DNA of 64,000 nucleotides from an uncultured Gammaproteobacteria bacterium (GCA_943788005.1 CALSOP010000001.1:310001-374000), one strand, 5' to 3'; counted from the first letter of the stretch, positions 32,306 to 41,179 are shown. Notes: generated by a model from the sequence alone, not told the origin. Translations and numbers: made by a program.

Positions 32306-32788
32306 GTGCAGCTTACAAAAGACAAGGTCGCGAACATCAATTACACGCTGAAAGATAAAGACAGCAACATTATGGACGAATCCACTGATGGTACATTCAC
32401 CTACTTACATGGTGCAAAAAACCTCATTCCTGCATTGGAAGATGCGTTAGAAGGGAAAGAAGCCGGTGATAAAGCCAATGTGGTCGTCGCCGCTGAAAAT
32501 GCTTACGGTGAGCGTGATGAGCAAAAAGTACAACGCGTCCCCAGAAAAATGTTTCCGGTAGACCAAGAACTAGAGGTAGGTATGCCATTTAGCTCTGCTA
32601 CACCCGATGGAACAGCCGTAAATGTCGTCATTACAGCGATAGAAGAGACTGAAGTCGTCATCGACGGAAACCACCCTTTGGCCGGTGTGGAATTACATTT
32701 TGATATCGAAATCATCGGTGTTAGAGATGCCACCAAAGAAGAACTCGAACATGGTCACGTTCATGGTCCAGGCGGTCATCAGCACTAG
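32306..32788 (+). CDS. slyD: FKBP-type peptidyl-prolyl isomerase SlyD
   Basis: A 160-residue prolyl isomerase and chaperone with the FKBP halves (about 1-70 and 130-150), an IF insert-in-flap domain with EAGDKANVVVAAENAYGE (about 60-80), and a His-rich metal-binding tail (EHGHVHGPGGHQH) that is shorter than E. coli SlyD. It works in the cytosol on folding proteins and delivers nickel. Start GTG with CTGGAG 7 bases upstream. Confidence 0.94.
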   Translation: MQLTKDKVANINYTLKDKDSNIMDESTDGTFTYLHGAKNLIPALEDALEGKEAGDKANVVVAAENAYGERDEQKVQRVPRKMFPVDQELEVGMPFSSATPDGTAVNVVITAIEETEVVIDGNHPLAGVELHFDIEIIGVRDATKEELEHGHVHGPGGHQH

Positions 32789-32820
32789 ATTCAATTTCCC
32801 AGCAAACTATCAGTAATATT

Positions 32821-33168
32821 ATGACGCTTCAGGACTTTCTAGATAAGTTGCATGCTGAACCCGAGTCAATCGAGTTTGCTGAAACTATTGAAACTATTGA
32901 ATCAAATTACGATTACACGCCAACAAATTTCACCAATGGAACTCAGTTGAATAAAGCCGGTGAAAATGAAGGATCTTGTAAAATATTGGCCTTTGCATAT
33001 ATTAATAATCTGACCGTTACAGAAACATTAAATTGCTTTGGCCAGTATTTTCGTGACGATGTAGTAGGTAACCCAGCAGGGGATGATCACCAAAATATTA
33101 GACAGTTTATTCTGGATGGATTTGAAGGGCTTACGTTTGATGCGTTGCCATTACAATTCAAAAGCTAA
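32821..33168 (+). CDS. HopJ-type protein
   Basis: A 115-residue soluble protein of the HopJ family. Motifs: FAETIETIESNYDYTPTNFT, NEGSCKILAFAYI, ETLNCFGQYFRDDVVGNPAG, DDHQNIRQFILDGF. Despite the name, this family is widespread in bacteria without type III secretion and no such system is in this window, so an effector role is unlikely. It starts 30 bases after slyD and is likely in its operon. Confidence 0.88.
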   Translation: MTLQDFLDKLHAEPESIEFAETIETIESNYDYTPTNFTNGTQLNKAGENEGSCKILAFAYINNLTVTETLNCFGQYFRDDVVGNPAGDDHQNIRQFILDGFEGLTFDALPLQFKS

Positions 33169-33218
33169 AAGAAAAAGAAGCACGCAATCGAAAGCCCGAA
33201 GTAACGTGCATGGATGCG

Positions 33219-33408
33219 CTAATACTGCGGGTGCAGGACGCACAAGAGCAGTGAGATCACGATAATTGTCCAGCATGAACCTGGCTCATCCGCTTTATAA
33301 ACGGTGCGACCCGATGCTTTATCTTTTGCATACACTTCACCTGTAAACAAACAGTAAAACGTATAGAGAAATAAATACCAAGACACCTATACCTTTAAAT
33401 GCACTCAT
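33219..33408 (-). pseudogene. small membrane protein gene disrupted by a 4-bp duplication
   Basis: On the minus strand an ATG at 33408 with GAGG upstream encodes MSAFKGIGVLVFISLYVLLF and stops after 23 residues; the other frame resumes in a GEVYAKDKASGRTVYKADEP segment and a hydrophobic tail to TAG at 33219. The junction reads TGTTTGTTT, so one GTTT copy is extra: removing it gives 186 bases, exactly 62 codons (61 aa). The remnant would have helices at both ends. No family is recognised. Confidence 0.5.
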
Positions 33409-33429
33409 ATCCACACCCTCACGTCAGCA

Positions 33430-34626
33430 TTAAACAATTAAACCAGCAACATACCCTGAAGACCAGGCCCACTGAAAATTATATCCACCAAGATGCCCGG
33501 TAACATCAACGGCTTCTCCAATAAAATATAGCCCTGATTGATTTTTGATTTCCATAGTTTGTGAAGATAGATAATCGGTGTCAACGCCACCCAGAGTCAC
33601 TTCTGCTGTTCGATAACCTTCAGTTCCCGATGGTTTAATTTCCCATGCAGATAATTTTTCTGCTATTTCTTTTAATCTTTTGTCAGAAAAATCCGTCATG
33701 AGTTTATAGTGTTCCTCCGGCCAGAATAATTCCTGCAATTCTATAACCAGTTTTTTTGCCAAGTATTGTGATAAATAATTCCGTAATAATATTTTGGGGG
33801 TGTGCTCCTTGGCTTTTATTAATAACGACTCAATATCTTCATCTGGTAATAAGTTAATCTGAATACTTTCCCCGGGACTCCAGTAACTGGATAATTGCAA
33901 AGCCGCTGGTCCACTTAACCCTCGGTGCGTAAATAGAATGCTTTCCTGAAACTGCTTGTTCGGCGTTGATAAAATCACTTCTTGCGACACACCACTTAGT
34001 CTTTCGGATATCTCTTTAAAACTATCACTAAAGGTAAACGGTACAAGCCCAGCACGATTAGCCAGCACTGGTATTTTAAATTGGTTGGCTATTTTATAAG
34101 CAAAGTTACTCGCGCCCATTTTAGGAATCGATAAACCACCCGAAGCAATGACCAAACTGTTCGCCCTGAACTTACCGAGGTTGGTGTTTAGAAGGTATTG
34201 ATTATCCGTATTATGTTCGGGAGCAGTAACTGAAGACACTTCACACTGCGTATGAATTTTTACAGCAGCTTTATCGCACTCACTTATTAACATGGACAGG
34301 ATTTCTTTTGCAGATTCTTTGCAAAACAATTGCCCATGTTTGCGTTCTTCGTAAGCTATACCATGCTTTTCTACCAGACTAATAAAATCCCATTGCGTAT
34401 AACGACTCAGCGCAGACTTACAGAAATGTGGATTAGCTGAAAGGTAACATTCTGGGTCAATATCTAGATTGGTAAAATTACAACGTCCACCTCCGGACAT
34501 TAATATCTTCTTACCTACCTTATTACTGCTTTCCAGTACAAGCACACTACGACCACGTTGGCCTGCAGTAATGGCGCAGAATAGACCCGACGCGCCACCA
34601 CCTATAATAATGACATCAAAGATCAT
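33430..34626 (-). CDS. YhiN/HI0933-family FAD-dependent oxidoreductase
   Basis: A 398-residue flavoprotein with an N-terminal GxGxxG dinucleotide site (VIIIGGGASGLFCAITAG), the family motif LMSGGGRCNFTNLD, a central SGGLSIPKMGAS and a C-terminal VTLGGVDTDYL with LYFIGEAVDVTGHLGGYNF. The reaction of this group is not established, although the automatic name aminoacetone oxidase is common. Full length and intact. Confidence 0.9.
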   Translation of the reverse strand: MIFDVIIIGGGASGLFCAITAGQRGRSVLVLESSNKVGKKILMSGGGRCNFTNLDIDPECYLSANPHFCKSALSRYTQWDFISLVEKHGIAYEERKHGQLFCKESAKEILSMLISECDKAAVKIHTQCEVSSVTAPEHNTDNQYLLNTNLGKFRANSLVIASGGLSIPKMGASNFAYKIANQFKIPVLANRAGLVPFTFSDSFKEISERLSGVSQEVILSTPNKQFQESILFTHRGLSGPAALQLSSYWSPGESIQINLLPDEDIESLLIKAKEHTPKILLRNYLSQYLAKKLVIELQELFWPEEHYKLMTDFSDKRLKEIAEKLSAWEIKPSGTEGYRTAEVTLGGVDTDYLSSQTMEIKNQSGLYFIGEAVDVTGHLGGYNFQWAWSSGYVAGLIV

Positions 34627-34652
34627 AAATTAAGCTGTATGGCTATTCAGGC

Positions 34653-34979
34653 TTATAGAAACGAACAACAATAATCAACAATATCAAGGGCACGAATATC
34701 AAATGACGAATTTCCAGACACATTGAATTCACCATCTTGCTCGACTTTTTTCCAGTCATCATCTTCATCTAAACGATATTCAGCCACACCTGAGATTATC
34801 TTCATATGTTCAGGTGCATCGGTATTAAAATGATATTCACCGGGTAATAATATTCCGAGGGTCTTTTTTGAACCATCCGGGAAAAGAATTGTGCGGCTAC
34901 TCACCTTGCCATCAAAATAGACGTTTGCTTCAATCACCACAGAGACTTGATCAAATGTACTCACTTTTAAAAACTCCAA
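34653..34979 (-). CDS. ppnP: pyrimidine/purine nucleoside phosphorylase
   Basis: A 108-residue cupin-fold enzyme (PpnP/YaiE, DUF1255) that splits nucleosides with phosphate. Motifs: VYFDGKVSSRTILFPDGSKK, LGILLPGEYHFNTDAPEHMK, ISGVAEYRL and the C-terminal YCCSFL. It takes part in nucleoside salvage in the cytosol. It stands in the same direction as, and 27 bases from, the YhiN-like gene. Confidence 0.92.
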   Translation of the reverse strand: MEFLKVSTFDQVSVVIEANVYFDGKVSSRTILFPDGSKKTLGILLPGEYHFNTDAPEHMKIISGVAEYRLDEDDDWKKVEQDGEFNVSGNSSFDIRALDIVDYCCSFL

Positions 34980-35036
34980 TAGAAAAATTATCGATCTGTA
35001 TAATACCGTACACTTAAATTTAATATTGTAATTTTC

Positions 35037-35942
35037 ATGCCCGATATATTAGAAATAGAATCAGAACTTGGAATCGATACCAAGGCAGCTATTATCGAGC
35101 CAGTTCAGCACCCTGTTCTCGCCTATAATGGCATTCACCTGCATATCAAACGTGATGATTTATTACACCCCATTATCTCGGGAAATAAATGGCGTAAACT
35201 TAAATACACATTGTTACATGCACTGACTAAAGGGCATGGTCACCTGATTAGTATGGGCGGCGCTTATTCTAATCACCTTCACGCCCTCGCCTATGTTGGT
35301 CACAAATTAAATCTGAAAACCACAGGGCTTATACGTGGAGAGCAACCCGTAGAAGATAACCAAACCTTAGCAGACCTGAAAAAATGGGGCATGAATCTCG
35401 AATTCGTTACTCGAGGTGAATTTCGTGAACTCAGGAAATACCGCAATCATGATGCAAAACCAGCTATAAAATATGATGGATTCTGGATTCCGGAAGGCGG
35501 CGCAAGTCATGAGGCATTACGCGGTGTTGCTGAAATTGTAAAAGAGATAGAGTTGGATTTCGATACACTAACATTAGCTTGTGGCACTGGGACTACACTT
35601 GCAGGAATCGCAAAAGCACTTCCCAACTCTAAACGCGTGCTTGGATTCTCGGCACTCAAAGGCGGTGGTTTTCTGGAAAAAGACATTAAAAAATTGTTAC
35701 ACACAAAAGGCATGCCGAATTGGTCCGTTAACTTCGACTACCACTTTGGCGGTTTTGCTAAAACAACTGAGGAACTAATTTCATTTATTAAAGAGTTTCA
35801 ATCACACAACAACATACCACTTGAGCCCTTATATAACGGCAAGATGCTTTTTGGATTACTAGATATGATTAAAAACGATCGTTTTAAAAAAGGACAAACA
35901 ATCATTGCCATTCACACTGGCGGTCTACAAGGAAACAGATAA
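35037..35942 (+). CDS. ACC deaminase / D-cysteine desulfhydrase family (PLP)
   Basis: A 301-residue pyridoxal-phosphate enzyme of the tryptophan-synthase-beta fold. The PLP lysine lies in ISGNKWRKLKY; the phosphate loop is LACGTGTTLAGIAKAL; GGAYSNHLHALAYVG and HTGGLQG are typical. Family members either open the ring of 1-aminocyclopropane-1-carboxylate or release H2S from D-cysteine. Sequence alone does not decide; absence of a plant-associated context favours D-cysteine desulfhydrase. Confidence 0.88.
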   Translation: MPDILEIESELGIDTKAAIIEPVQHPVLAYNGIHLHIKRDDLLHPIISGNKWRKLKYTLLHALTKGHGHLISMGGAYSNHLHALAYVGHKLNLKTTGLIRGEQPVEDNQTLADLKKWGMNLEFVTRGEFRELRKYRNHDAKPAIKYDGFWIPEGGASHEALRGVAEIVKEIELDFDTLTLACGTGTTLAGIAKALPNSKRVLGFSALKGGGFLEKDIKKLLHTKGMPNWSVNFDYHFGGFAKTTEELISFIKEFQSHNNIPLEPLYNGKMLFGLLDMIKNDRFKKGQTIIAIHTGGLQGNR

Positions 35943-36088
35943 TAAATTGGGAAATTACGCTCTATTTTTATAACGCTCGCTATCCGTGGCCGTGCTACCT
36001 TTAACGTAAAAATTTTATTGCTCTCACTGACTCTATTAGTTTTATCTCTCCATTTTCATTCTGGACTGAGTCGAAATCTGCTATAAAG

Positions 36089-36757
36089 CTACCACTTCAT
36101 ATTTCTAATTCGCTCAGCAGCAATTTCCAAAAGACCAACCTGGGCTTCCTGTGCCGGTGGGTAATCAATTGATTCCAAAATGTGCTGACGTTCTCGTTCA
36201 ATTTTTTCATCTATTGAACGCCGATCTGGTAAATAACCGGATTTATTCCTCTCACTTAAGATCTCGGAGATCAATCGTTTTTCCGTCTTATGTAAAAAAT
36301 CATGTACGAAGATGTCAAAATTGTTTCCATGATCAGAACGCTGCTTATAATTTTCAATTATTGAAGCATGATGAGCCAAGGCCTTCTCTATGCCCTCATA
36401 CATTTTGCCTTTGCTCAGGCCTTTTTTACTGAGGTAGTGATGAATCCCTGCCTTATGGGCACGTTCTGCCATTTTATCATCGTCCATACCGCTTATCACA
36501 ACGGTAGCCGGGAAGTTTTCTGATTTCTTATATTTATTAAACCAATCAAGCCCGGTTTCGTTTCCACCTAGATAGTAGTCCAGAATTAATACATCGTATT
36601 TTTCCCAATCGAAGTCCATTGGCGGATGTCCTTGTCCGGGAAAATCGTAGACATCTATATCTGCTTCGGGATACAAACTACCTAATCGGACCAATAACGC
36701 TTTTCGATAATCGACATCATCATCTATGATTAAAATACGACGTATTTCTGTTTTCAC
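36089..36757 (-). CDS. response regulator, receiver domain with helical output
   Basis: A 222-residue response regulator. The receiver domain (about 1-135) has the acidic pair DDD, phospho-acceptor LILDYYLGG (Asp near residue 57), TVVISG and the Lys of YLSKKGLS. The C-terminal half is helical and charged, with an unusual DIFVHDFLHKTEKRLISEIL segment and no recognised DNA-binding or enzymatic motif. No histidine kinase is adjacent, so it is an orphan; its output may be protein interaction. Confidence 0.85.
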   Translation of the reverse strand: MKTEIRRILIIDDDVDYRKALLVRLGSLYPEADIDVYDFPGQGHPPMDFDWEKYDVLILDYYLGGNETGLDWFNKYKKSENFPATVVISGMDDDKMAERAHKAGIHHYLSKKGLSKGKMYEGIEKALAHHASIIENYKQRSDHGNNFDIFVHDFLHKTEKRLISEILSERNKSGYLPDRRSIDEKIERERQHILESIDYPPAQEAQVGLLEIAAERIRNMKW

Positions 36758-36856
36758 CTAGGGCATCCTGATTATTTCTAGTATCAAGTTTATATTCTTA
36801 TATATTAATAATAGTAAACATGATTCGATTAATCATTAAAAATTAATCTTCTTTTC

Positions 36857-37735
36857 TTATTCTGCATCATGACATATCTGTAACAAGTCATCCCCGTGTC
36901 GGCGAGCCGTTTTTTCACCTAGTTTATCAATTTTCAATAAAGCAGCTTTATTCTCTGGCAACAGCTTAGCTATTTCTATAAGTGCATGGTCGGCCAGGAT
37001 CCATTTCCTGGGTCTGTTTCGTTCACGAGCAGTTAATTCGCGCCAAGCAGCAAGCTTTTTAACGACATCCAGTTGTTTACCTTTCATTCTTTTAGCGGCA
37101 AACATTTTCTTCCACATTAAGTCAGGGTCGGGCTTATAGGTTTCGGCTTTAATCAAGTTTGCCAATTTTTGATTTAATGATGATTGATCTTCAATCGCTT
37201 TTAATTTCTCAACAAACACTTCATAAACCTTCCCAAGGTAAATCACGTCATCTGCAGCGTATCTGAGCATATCATCAGATAGTGGTCTTCTCTTCCAATC
37301 GGCACGGGCATGACCTTTTTCAAGTTCTATGCTCAAGGCTTCATTAACTAAATTGCCATAACCTATTCCTTGTGCATAACCCAACAATGGTGCAGCAAGT
37401 TGCGTATCAAATAATGGAGTCGGAACTGATTCTTTTATATTGAAAAAGATTTCAAGATCTTGATGTGCAGAGTGTAATACTTTTGTAATTGAAGACTGAT
37501 ACAACAGATCTAACAAGGGGCTTATATCTTCAATCGCGATAGGGTCTATGACTGCTGTGGCATCACCATTGGATACCTGTACCAGACATAGTTCGGGATA
37601 ATATGTGCTTACCCGTTCAAACTCTGTGTCGACAGCAAGCCAAGTTGAATTATGTAGATCTTCACACAGTTGTTTTAATGCTTCGGCATTATCGACAAGA
37701 GAGAATGCCTCATGCTGATTTATAGTATTGATAAT
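36857..37735 (-). CDS. rnd: ribonuclease D with non-canonical start
   Basis: Ribonuclease D, a 3'-5' exoribonuclease that trims tRNA precursors. With the start I propose (ATT at 37735, alternatively ATC at 37732) it has 292 residues, the DEDDy exonuclease set D36, E38 (VDTEFER), D93 (HSAHQDLE), Y159 and D163 (YAADDV), and a single HRDC-like domain (about 205-285). No ATG, GTG or TTG occurs in frame where the family begins, since the frame opens only at the TAA of the upstream gene at 37751; the first TTG (37516) would delete the first catalytic motif. AGGAAG lies 3 bases before the ATT. E. coli rnd starts at UUG, and E. coli pcnB at AUU, so a weak start is plausible. Confidence 0.8.
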   Translation of the reverse strand: MINTINQHEAFSLVDNAEALKQLCEDLHNSTWLAVDTEFERVSTYYPELCLVQVSNGDATAVIDPIAIEDISPLLDLLYQSSITKVLHSAHQDLEIFFNIKESVPTPLFDTQLAAPLLGYAQGIGYGNLVNEALSIELEKGHARADWKRRPLSDDMLRYAADDVIYLGKVYEVFVEKLKAIEDQSSLNQKLANLIKAETYKPDPDLMWKKMFAAKRMKGKQLDVVKKLAAWRELTARERNRPRKWILADHALIEIAKLLPENKAALLKIDKLGEKTARRHGDDLLQICHDAE

Positions 37736-37750
37736 TTTCTTCCTGTTTTC

Positions 37751-38869
37751 TTATTGTAACGCTTTAATGCCATTAATCAGATTATGGCTAAGCATATCTA
37801 AATCATTAAAAAAGGTTTTATCAGAACTTCTCTTATTGACTAATACTGCCCAATTATACCCATGTTCGGTTCTTACGAGAATTGATGCGGTACCCGGCAA
37901 AGAACCCATATGCCACCAGTTATCATACTGATTTACATTCCAGCCAAGCGCATAATTTGGATTATGCTTAGACGCTATTGTCATTAATTTAATACTGTCG
38001 TCATTTAGAATATCTTTTCCACGACCATCGACACTCATGGCAAACTTTACCAGATCAATTGTATTCGAAACCCAGCCACCATGTGCATCCATTCTTGTGA
38101 CAGGAAACCCGTAGGGATTCTCATCGCTATCTGGATAATAACGTACCTGAAACAATGTGTTTGCCGGCTTTTTACTACCAATAGCAAAGCTCTTTGCTCC
38201 TATTGGTCGAAAAATATTTTCACGTACGAAATGTTGATAGCCTATGCCACTAAGTTTTTCTATAACTCGACCTAACAAACAATAAGAAAAATTCGAATAG
38301 GCGTATTCACTCCCCGGCGGCTTTGTGATTGGCGTATTCTTCAGTACCCACCTTATTAATGCAGTTTGTGATAACTCTGGTTTTTGAAACATGGGGTCAT
38401 GACTATCGTTGGCCCACTCTTTCCCAGCCGTATGTTCCAACAAATGACGAACGGTGACCAGTTTCAATAATTCGTCCTTAACTGGAAATTCACTAGCCAG
38501 TATTCCGTCTGCTCCAAAGATCTTGTCGTCTAAAGTCAATTTGCCCTGCTCGCGTAACTGCATAATGGCCACAGATGTAATGGGCTTGCTGACGCTGGCA
38601 ATGCGAAATTGATGCGTGATATTAACGGGAACCTTATTATCAATGTCAGCAAGCCCATATCCTTTAGCTAAAATAATTTCATCTTGCTTCGCTATAGCAA
38701 TAGACAGCCCCGGAATATGATACTTCTGCATAAACTGTTGAATAGTATTATCAATAAACTGACGATCAGACTTATCTTGAAAGATATTGATAGAAAAACC
38801 ATCTGCTTGAGCAAAAACAATCGAATAAGGTAGTAAAGCTAAAATGAACAGACAACGTTTCAATAACAT
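37751..38869 (-). CDS. exported serine hydrolase (class C beta-lactamase/DD-peptidase fold)
   Basis: A 372-residue periplasmic enzyme with signal peptide (about 1-22) and the three motifs of the serine beta-lactamase-like superfamily: SVSK (S92...K95), YSN (Y191-N193) and HMGSLPG near 330. It may be a penicillin-binding DD-peptidase or an esterase; real class C beta-lactamases carry KTG in the last position, so the HMG here favours an esterase or peptidase. RNase D follows in the same frame after its stop. Confidence 0.87.
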   Translation of the reverse strand: MLLKRCLFILALLPYSIVFAQADGFSINIFQDKSDRQFIDNTIQQFMQKYHIPGLSIAIAKQDEIILAKGYGLADIDNKVPVNITHQFRIASVSKPITSVAIMQLREQGKLTLDDKIFGADGILASEFPVKDELLKLVTVRHLLEHTAGKEWANDSHDPMFQKPELSQTALIRWVLKNTPITKPPGSEYAYSNFSYCLLGRVIEKLSGIGYQHFVRENIFRPIGAKSFAIGSKKPANTLFQVRYYPDSDENPYGFPVTRMDAHGGWVSNTIDLVKFAMSVDGRGKDILNDDSIKLMTIASKHNPNYALGWNVNQYDNWWHMGSLPGTASILVRTEHGYNWAVLVNKRSSDKTFFNDLDMLSHNLINGIKALQ

Positions 38870-38898
38870 TGAATTAGCGCATGAGTCGGGTGGTAAAT

Positions 38899-39507
38899 TT
38901 AAATCGCTCCAGACTCTCTTAATACTGAATTGATAGTCTCAGCCATAACCCGGTATCCATCCTTATTAGGGTGCACAGTATCTGATTTCAATCCATTATC
39001 TCCCAGAACATCAGGGATCAAATCTTCAATAAAAACAACCTTCATTGAATCGGCAATCTTTTTATAGACTTCAAAAGAAGACAAGAATAAACCGGGTTTT
39101 GGCACGCCAAGCATAACAACAGGTATGTTTTTATCTTTGGCCAACTGGATCATATTACGAATATTAGATTCCATCTTATTGATGTCTTTTTTGCGCAATA
39201 GGTCGTTACCGCCATGACATAAGATTAACAATTGTGGCTTATGTTGTTCCAATAAGCCGGGAAGCCTGTTTAATCCCGGCTCGGATTCCTCACCCGAAAT
39301 ACCGGCATTGATAACCTTACGACCCGTTAATTCCTGCAAAACCGCTGGATAACTTTCATTTTCTTTTGCACCATTCCCATGGGTAAGGCTATCGCCAAAT
39401 GCAAGAATGACTGCATCACTGGCTAACTTAGATATGCTAGGCGCATCATCACCACAGGCACTAAGCAATACAACAAATACAAAACTTAAAAATAGATTGG
39501 CTTTCAT
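38899..39507 (-). CDS. SGNH/GDSL esterase lipoprotein (TesA-like)
   Basis: A 202-residue lipoprotein with lipobox LLSAC and the four SGNH blocks: GDSLTHGNG (catalytic Ser), NAGISGEES (Gly), LCHGGNDLLR (Asn) and DTVHPNKDGY (Asp/His). Relatives such as TesA are multifunctional periplasmic esterases, thioesterases and lysophospholipases. It precedes the serine hydrolase in the same direction, about 30 bases away, making a two-hydrolase operon. Confidence 0.9.
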   Translation of the reverse strand: MKANLFLSFVFVVLLSACGDDAPSISKLASDAVILAFGDSLTHGNGAKENESYPAVLQELTGRKVINAGISGEESEPGLNRLPGLLEQHKPQLLILCHGGNDLLRKKDINKMESNIRNMIQLAKDKNIPVVMLGVPKPGLFLSSFEVYKKIADSMKVVFIEDLIPDVLGDNGLKSDTVHPNKDGYRVMAETINSVLRESGAI

Positions 39508-39552
39508 ATCGCTTATTTTAGATCATTTAAATTGAGACTTTGACAAACAGGA

Positions 39553-39792
39553 TCATTCTTCACTTACTTCGTCTGTTGCTTCAGCATCGTAAGCTTCCAG
39601 TTTTTCTCTATATGCTGCTATTTCTTTTTCGAAATAACTTAGTTGCGCTTTTAATGATTCATTTTCATTAGTGAGCAAGGCAATTGTTTCATATGCCTCT
39701 TCAAGAGATGTTACTTCTGCATTTGCAGCTGAAAAAGAAAAAATCAGCATAAAACTAATGATTAAGATAGATAGTTTATTTTTTATATTCAT
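39553..39792 (-). CDS. small exported coiled-coil protein
   Basis: A 79-residue protein with a signal peptide (MNIKNKLSILIISFMLIFSF, then SAANAEV) and one helix rich in heptads (EETIALLTNENESLKAQLSY...REKLEAY) that should form a periplasmic coiled coil. An acidic tail ends the protein. The start at 39792 follows GGGGGA by 8 bases; the upstream ATG at 39807 is less likely. The architecture resembles Lpp-like spacers but lacks a lipobox. Confidence 0.6.
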   Translation of the reverse strand: MNIKNKLSILIISFMLIFSFSAANAEVTSLEEAYETIALLTNENESLKAQLSYFEKEIAAYREKLEAYDAEATDEVSEE

Positions 39793-39911
39793 TTTATTGT
39801 CCCCCAACTATGATTAGTCTAATTTAAGTATCTAAACAATATGTGCGTCGATTTTATCAATGCACATATTGCATATTTTACCCATTCAGTTCAAATAAGA
39901 TAATATTAAAA

Positions 39912-40238
39912 TTATTTATACGGCTTTTTAATACTGATTGCGAAATCACTCATAGCACCGCCCTGTTTATCTTTCTTGATATATTCCAGATTAGGCGATC
40001 CAATGTCGCTATCCAAAGCGCGCATATATTTAGAAATAATTTTATTATCTTTTGCAGTCCCGACAATCATTACCTTCTTATCAAGAGTTTTGATTTCAGA
40101 AACCGTCACTCCTTCTATCGAAATAGTTTTTATTTTATCTACAAAGTTACTTTCTGCCTGAACATTGAAAACAACGGTGGCCATACATATTAAGATCATA
40201 CTGCCCATAGAATTAGGATAATAACTAAATATTTTCAT
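39912..40238 (-). CDS. PilN-domain-like exported or anchored protein
   Basis: A 108-residue protein. A hydrophobic N-terminal segment (about 10-28) precedes an alpha/beta module (TISIEGVTVSEIKTLDKKVM, IVGTAKDNKIISKYMRALD) that resembles the periplasmic part of type IV pilus PilN. It lacks the cytoplasmic PilM-binding INLLPW motif, and no other pil gene is near, so this is weak. Its start overlaps the end of the HIT gene by 14 bases with CAGGAG upstream, showing coupling. Confidence 0.5.
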   Translation of the reverse strand: MKIFSYYPNSMGSMILICMATVVFNVQAESNFVDKIKTISIEGVTVSEIKTLDKKVMIVGTAKDNKIISKYMRALDSDIGSPNLEYIKKDKQGGAMSDFAISIKKPYK

Positions 40239-40665
40239 TACGATTCTCCTGGAATTCGAAGCCGACTATTGTTGCTTGCTTGATATTATCAAGCACATTA
40301 TTCAATTGATTATCTGTGTAATCCTTGCCTGGGACACATCCCCATATCGGTCCTGGCCATGCTGCATCAGTGTAGTAACGAACCACATGATGAATATGGC
40401 ATTGCGGGACGATATTACCCAAGGCTGCAATATTCATTTTATCACCATGAAATGTCTTCATTAGAAATTCAGCAAGCAATGAAGACTCCCTCGATAATTG
40501 CTGTTGGTCTGCTTCTGATAATTGATATATTTCGCTGACATCATCCCGATCAGGAACGAGGATGAACCACGGGTAATTCGCGTCGCGCATCAATAATAGA
40601 TGACATAACGGAAATCGCCCTAGAACCAGGCAATCATTTAACAATTGTGGATGAATATCAGACAT
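40225..40665 (-). CDS. HIT-family protein
   Basis: A 146-residue histidine-triad nucleotide hydrolase/transferase-like protein. The motif QCHIHHVVR is the HxHxx core (third His variant); PLCHLLLMRDANYPWFILVP and the PIWGCVPGKDY are family-like. Nucleotide phosphoramidase or diadenosine hydrolase activity is expected. I start at 40665 (MSDIHPQL), as homologues do; its start overlaps the end of the SprT gene by 8 bases, so they are coupled. Confidence 0.85.
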   Translation of the reverse strand: MSDIHPQLLNDCLVLGRFPLCHLLLMRDANYPWFILVPDRDDVSEIYQLSEADQQQLSRESSLLAEFLMKTFHGDKMNIAALGNIVPQCHIHHVVRYYTDAAWPGPIWGCVPGKDYTDNQLNNVLDNIKQATIVGFEFQENRNENI

Positions 40666-41179
40666 CCTTAGAAACCAGAACCTGCTTACACTGTCGACAA
40701 TGATAGCGCACACCTTTTAATGCCCGGTTGTGCCTGATTTTGGTTAATTCATAACTGCGACAGGAACAGGAATAAGAATACCTCTTGTATTGCTTTGTCG
40801 GGATACCTTCCAGATCGAAACAACAGGTCACGCTTGGATCAGCATTAAACATTGCCATGACGTCTCGCCATTCTTTCCCATGTGGCAAGGTATTTCTTAG
40901 TCCATATAAAACGTCGACAACATAATGCGCCACTTCATGCGGCACTGTTACCGTCAGGTTTTCTGTAAAATACTTGGCAAATATATAGGGGTTATAACGA
41001 ATCACACGCTGGGTTTGTCTAACTTTATACATGCCGGCGACCCTGCCCTTCAAGTCGAACATTACCGGAATGGGTTCAAATGAAAATTCTAACGCGGTGC
41101 TGGCTTGATAAATACAGGCCTCAGTAGCAGCGATGATCTGTTCTTGCTGCTCTGCCTGAATTGGAACGATATCTAACAT
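40658..41179 (-). CDS. SprT-family zinc metalloprotease
   Basis: A 173-residue SprT protein, related to the Spartan protease that removes DNA-protein crosslinks. The HEVAH zinc motif spans residues 81-85, the third ligand is His100 in PHGKEW, and a C-terminal zinc ribbon (YSCSCRSYEL...YHCRQC) binds a second zinc. The HIT gene follows with an eight-base overlap. No DNA damage regulatory box was seen. Confidence 0.88.
   Translation of the reverse strand: MLDIVPIQAEQQEQIIAATEACIYQASTALEFSFEPIPVMFDLKGRVAGMYKVRQTQRVIRYNPYIFAKYFTENLTVTVPHEVAHYVVDVLYGLRNTLPHGKEWRDVMAMFNADPSVTCCFDLEGIPTKQYKRYSYSCSCRSYELTKIRHNRALKGVRYHCRQCKQVLVSKDV

Noticed and set aside
32821-33168. HopJ as a type III effector
   Set aside because: The family is common in bacteria without type III secretion and no such genes are here.
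37516-37518. TTG start for RNase D at 37516
   Set aside because: It would remove the first catalytic DTE motif and about 73 conserved residues that are encoded upstream in the same frame.
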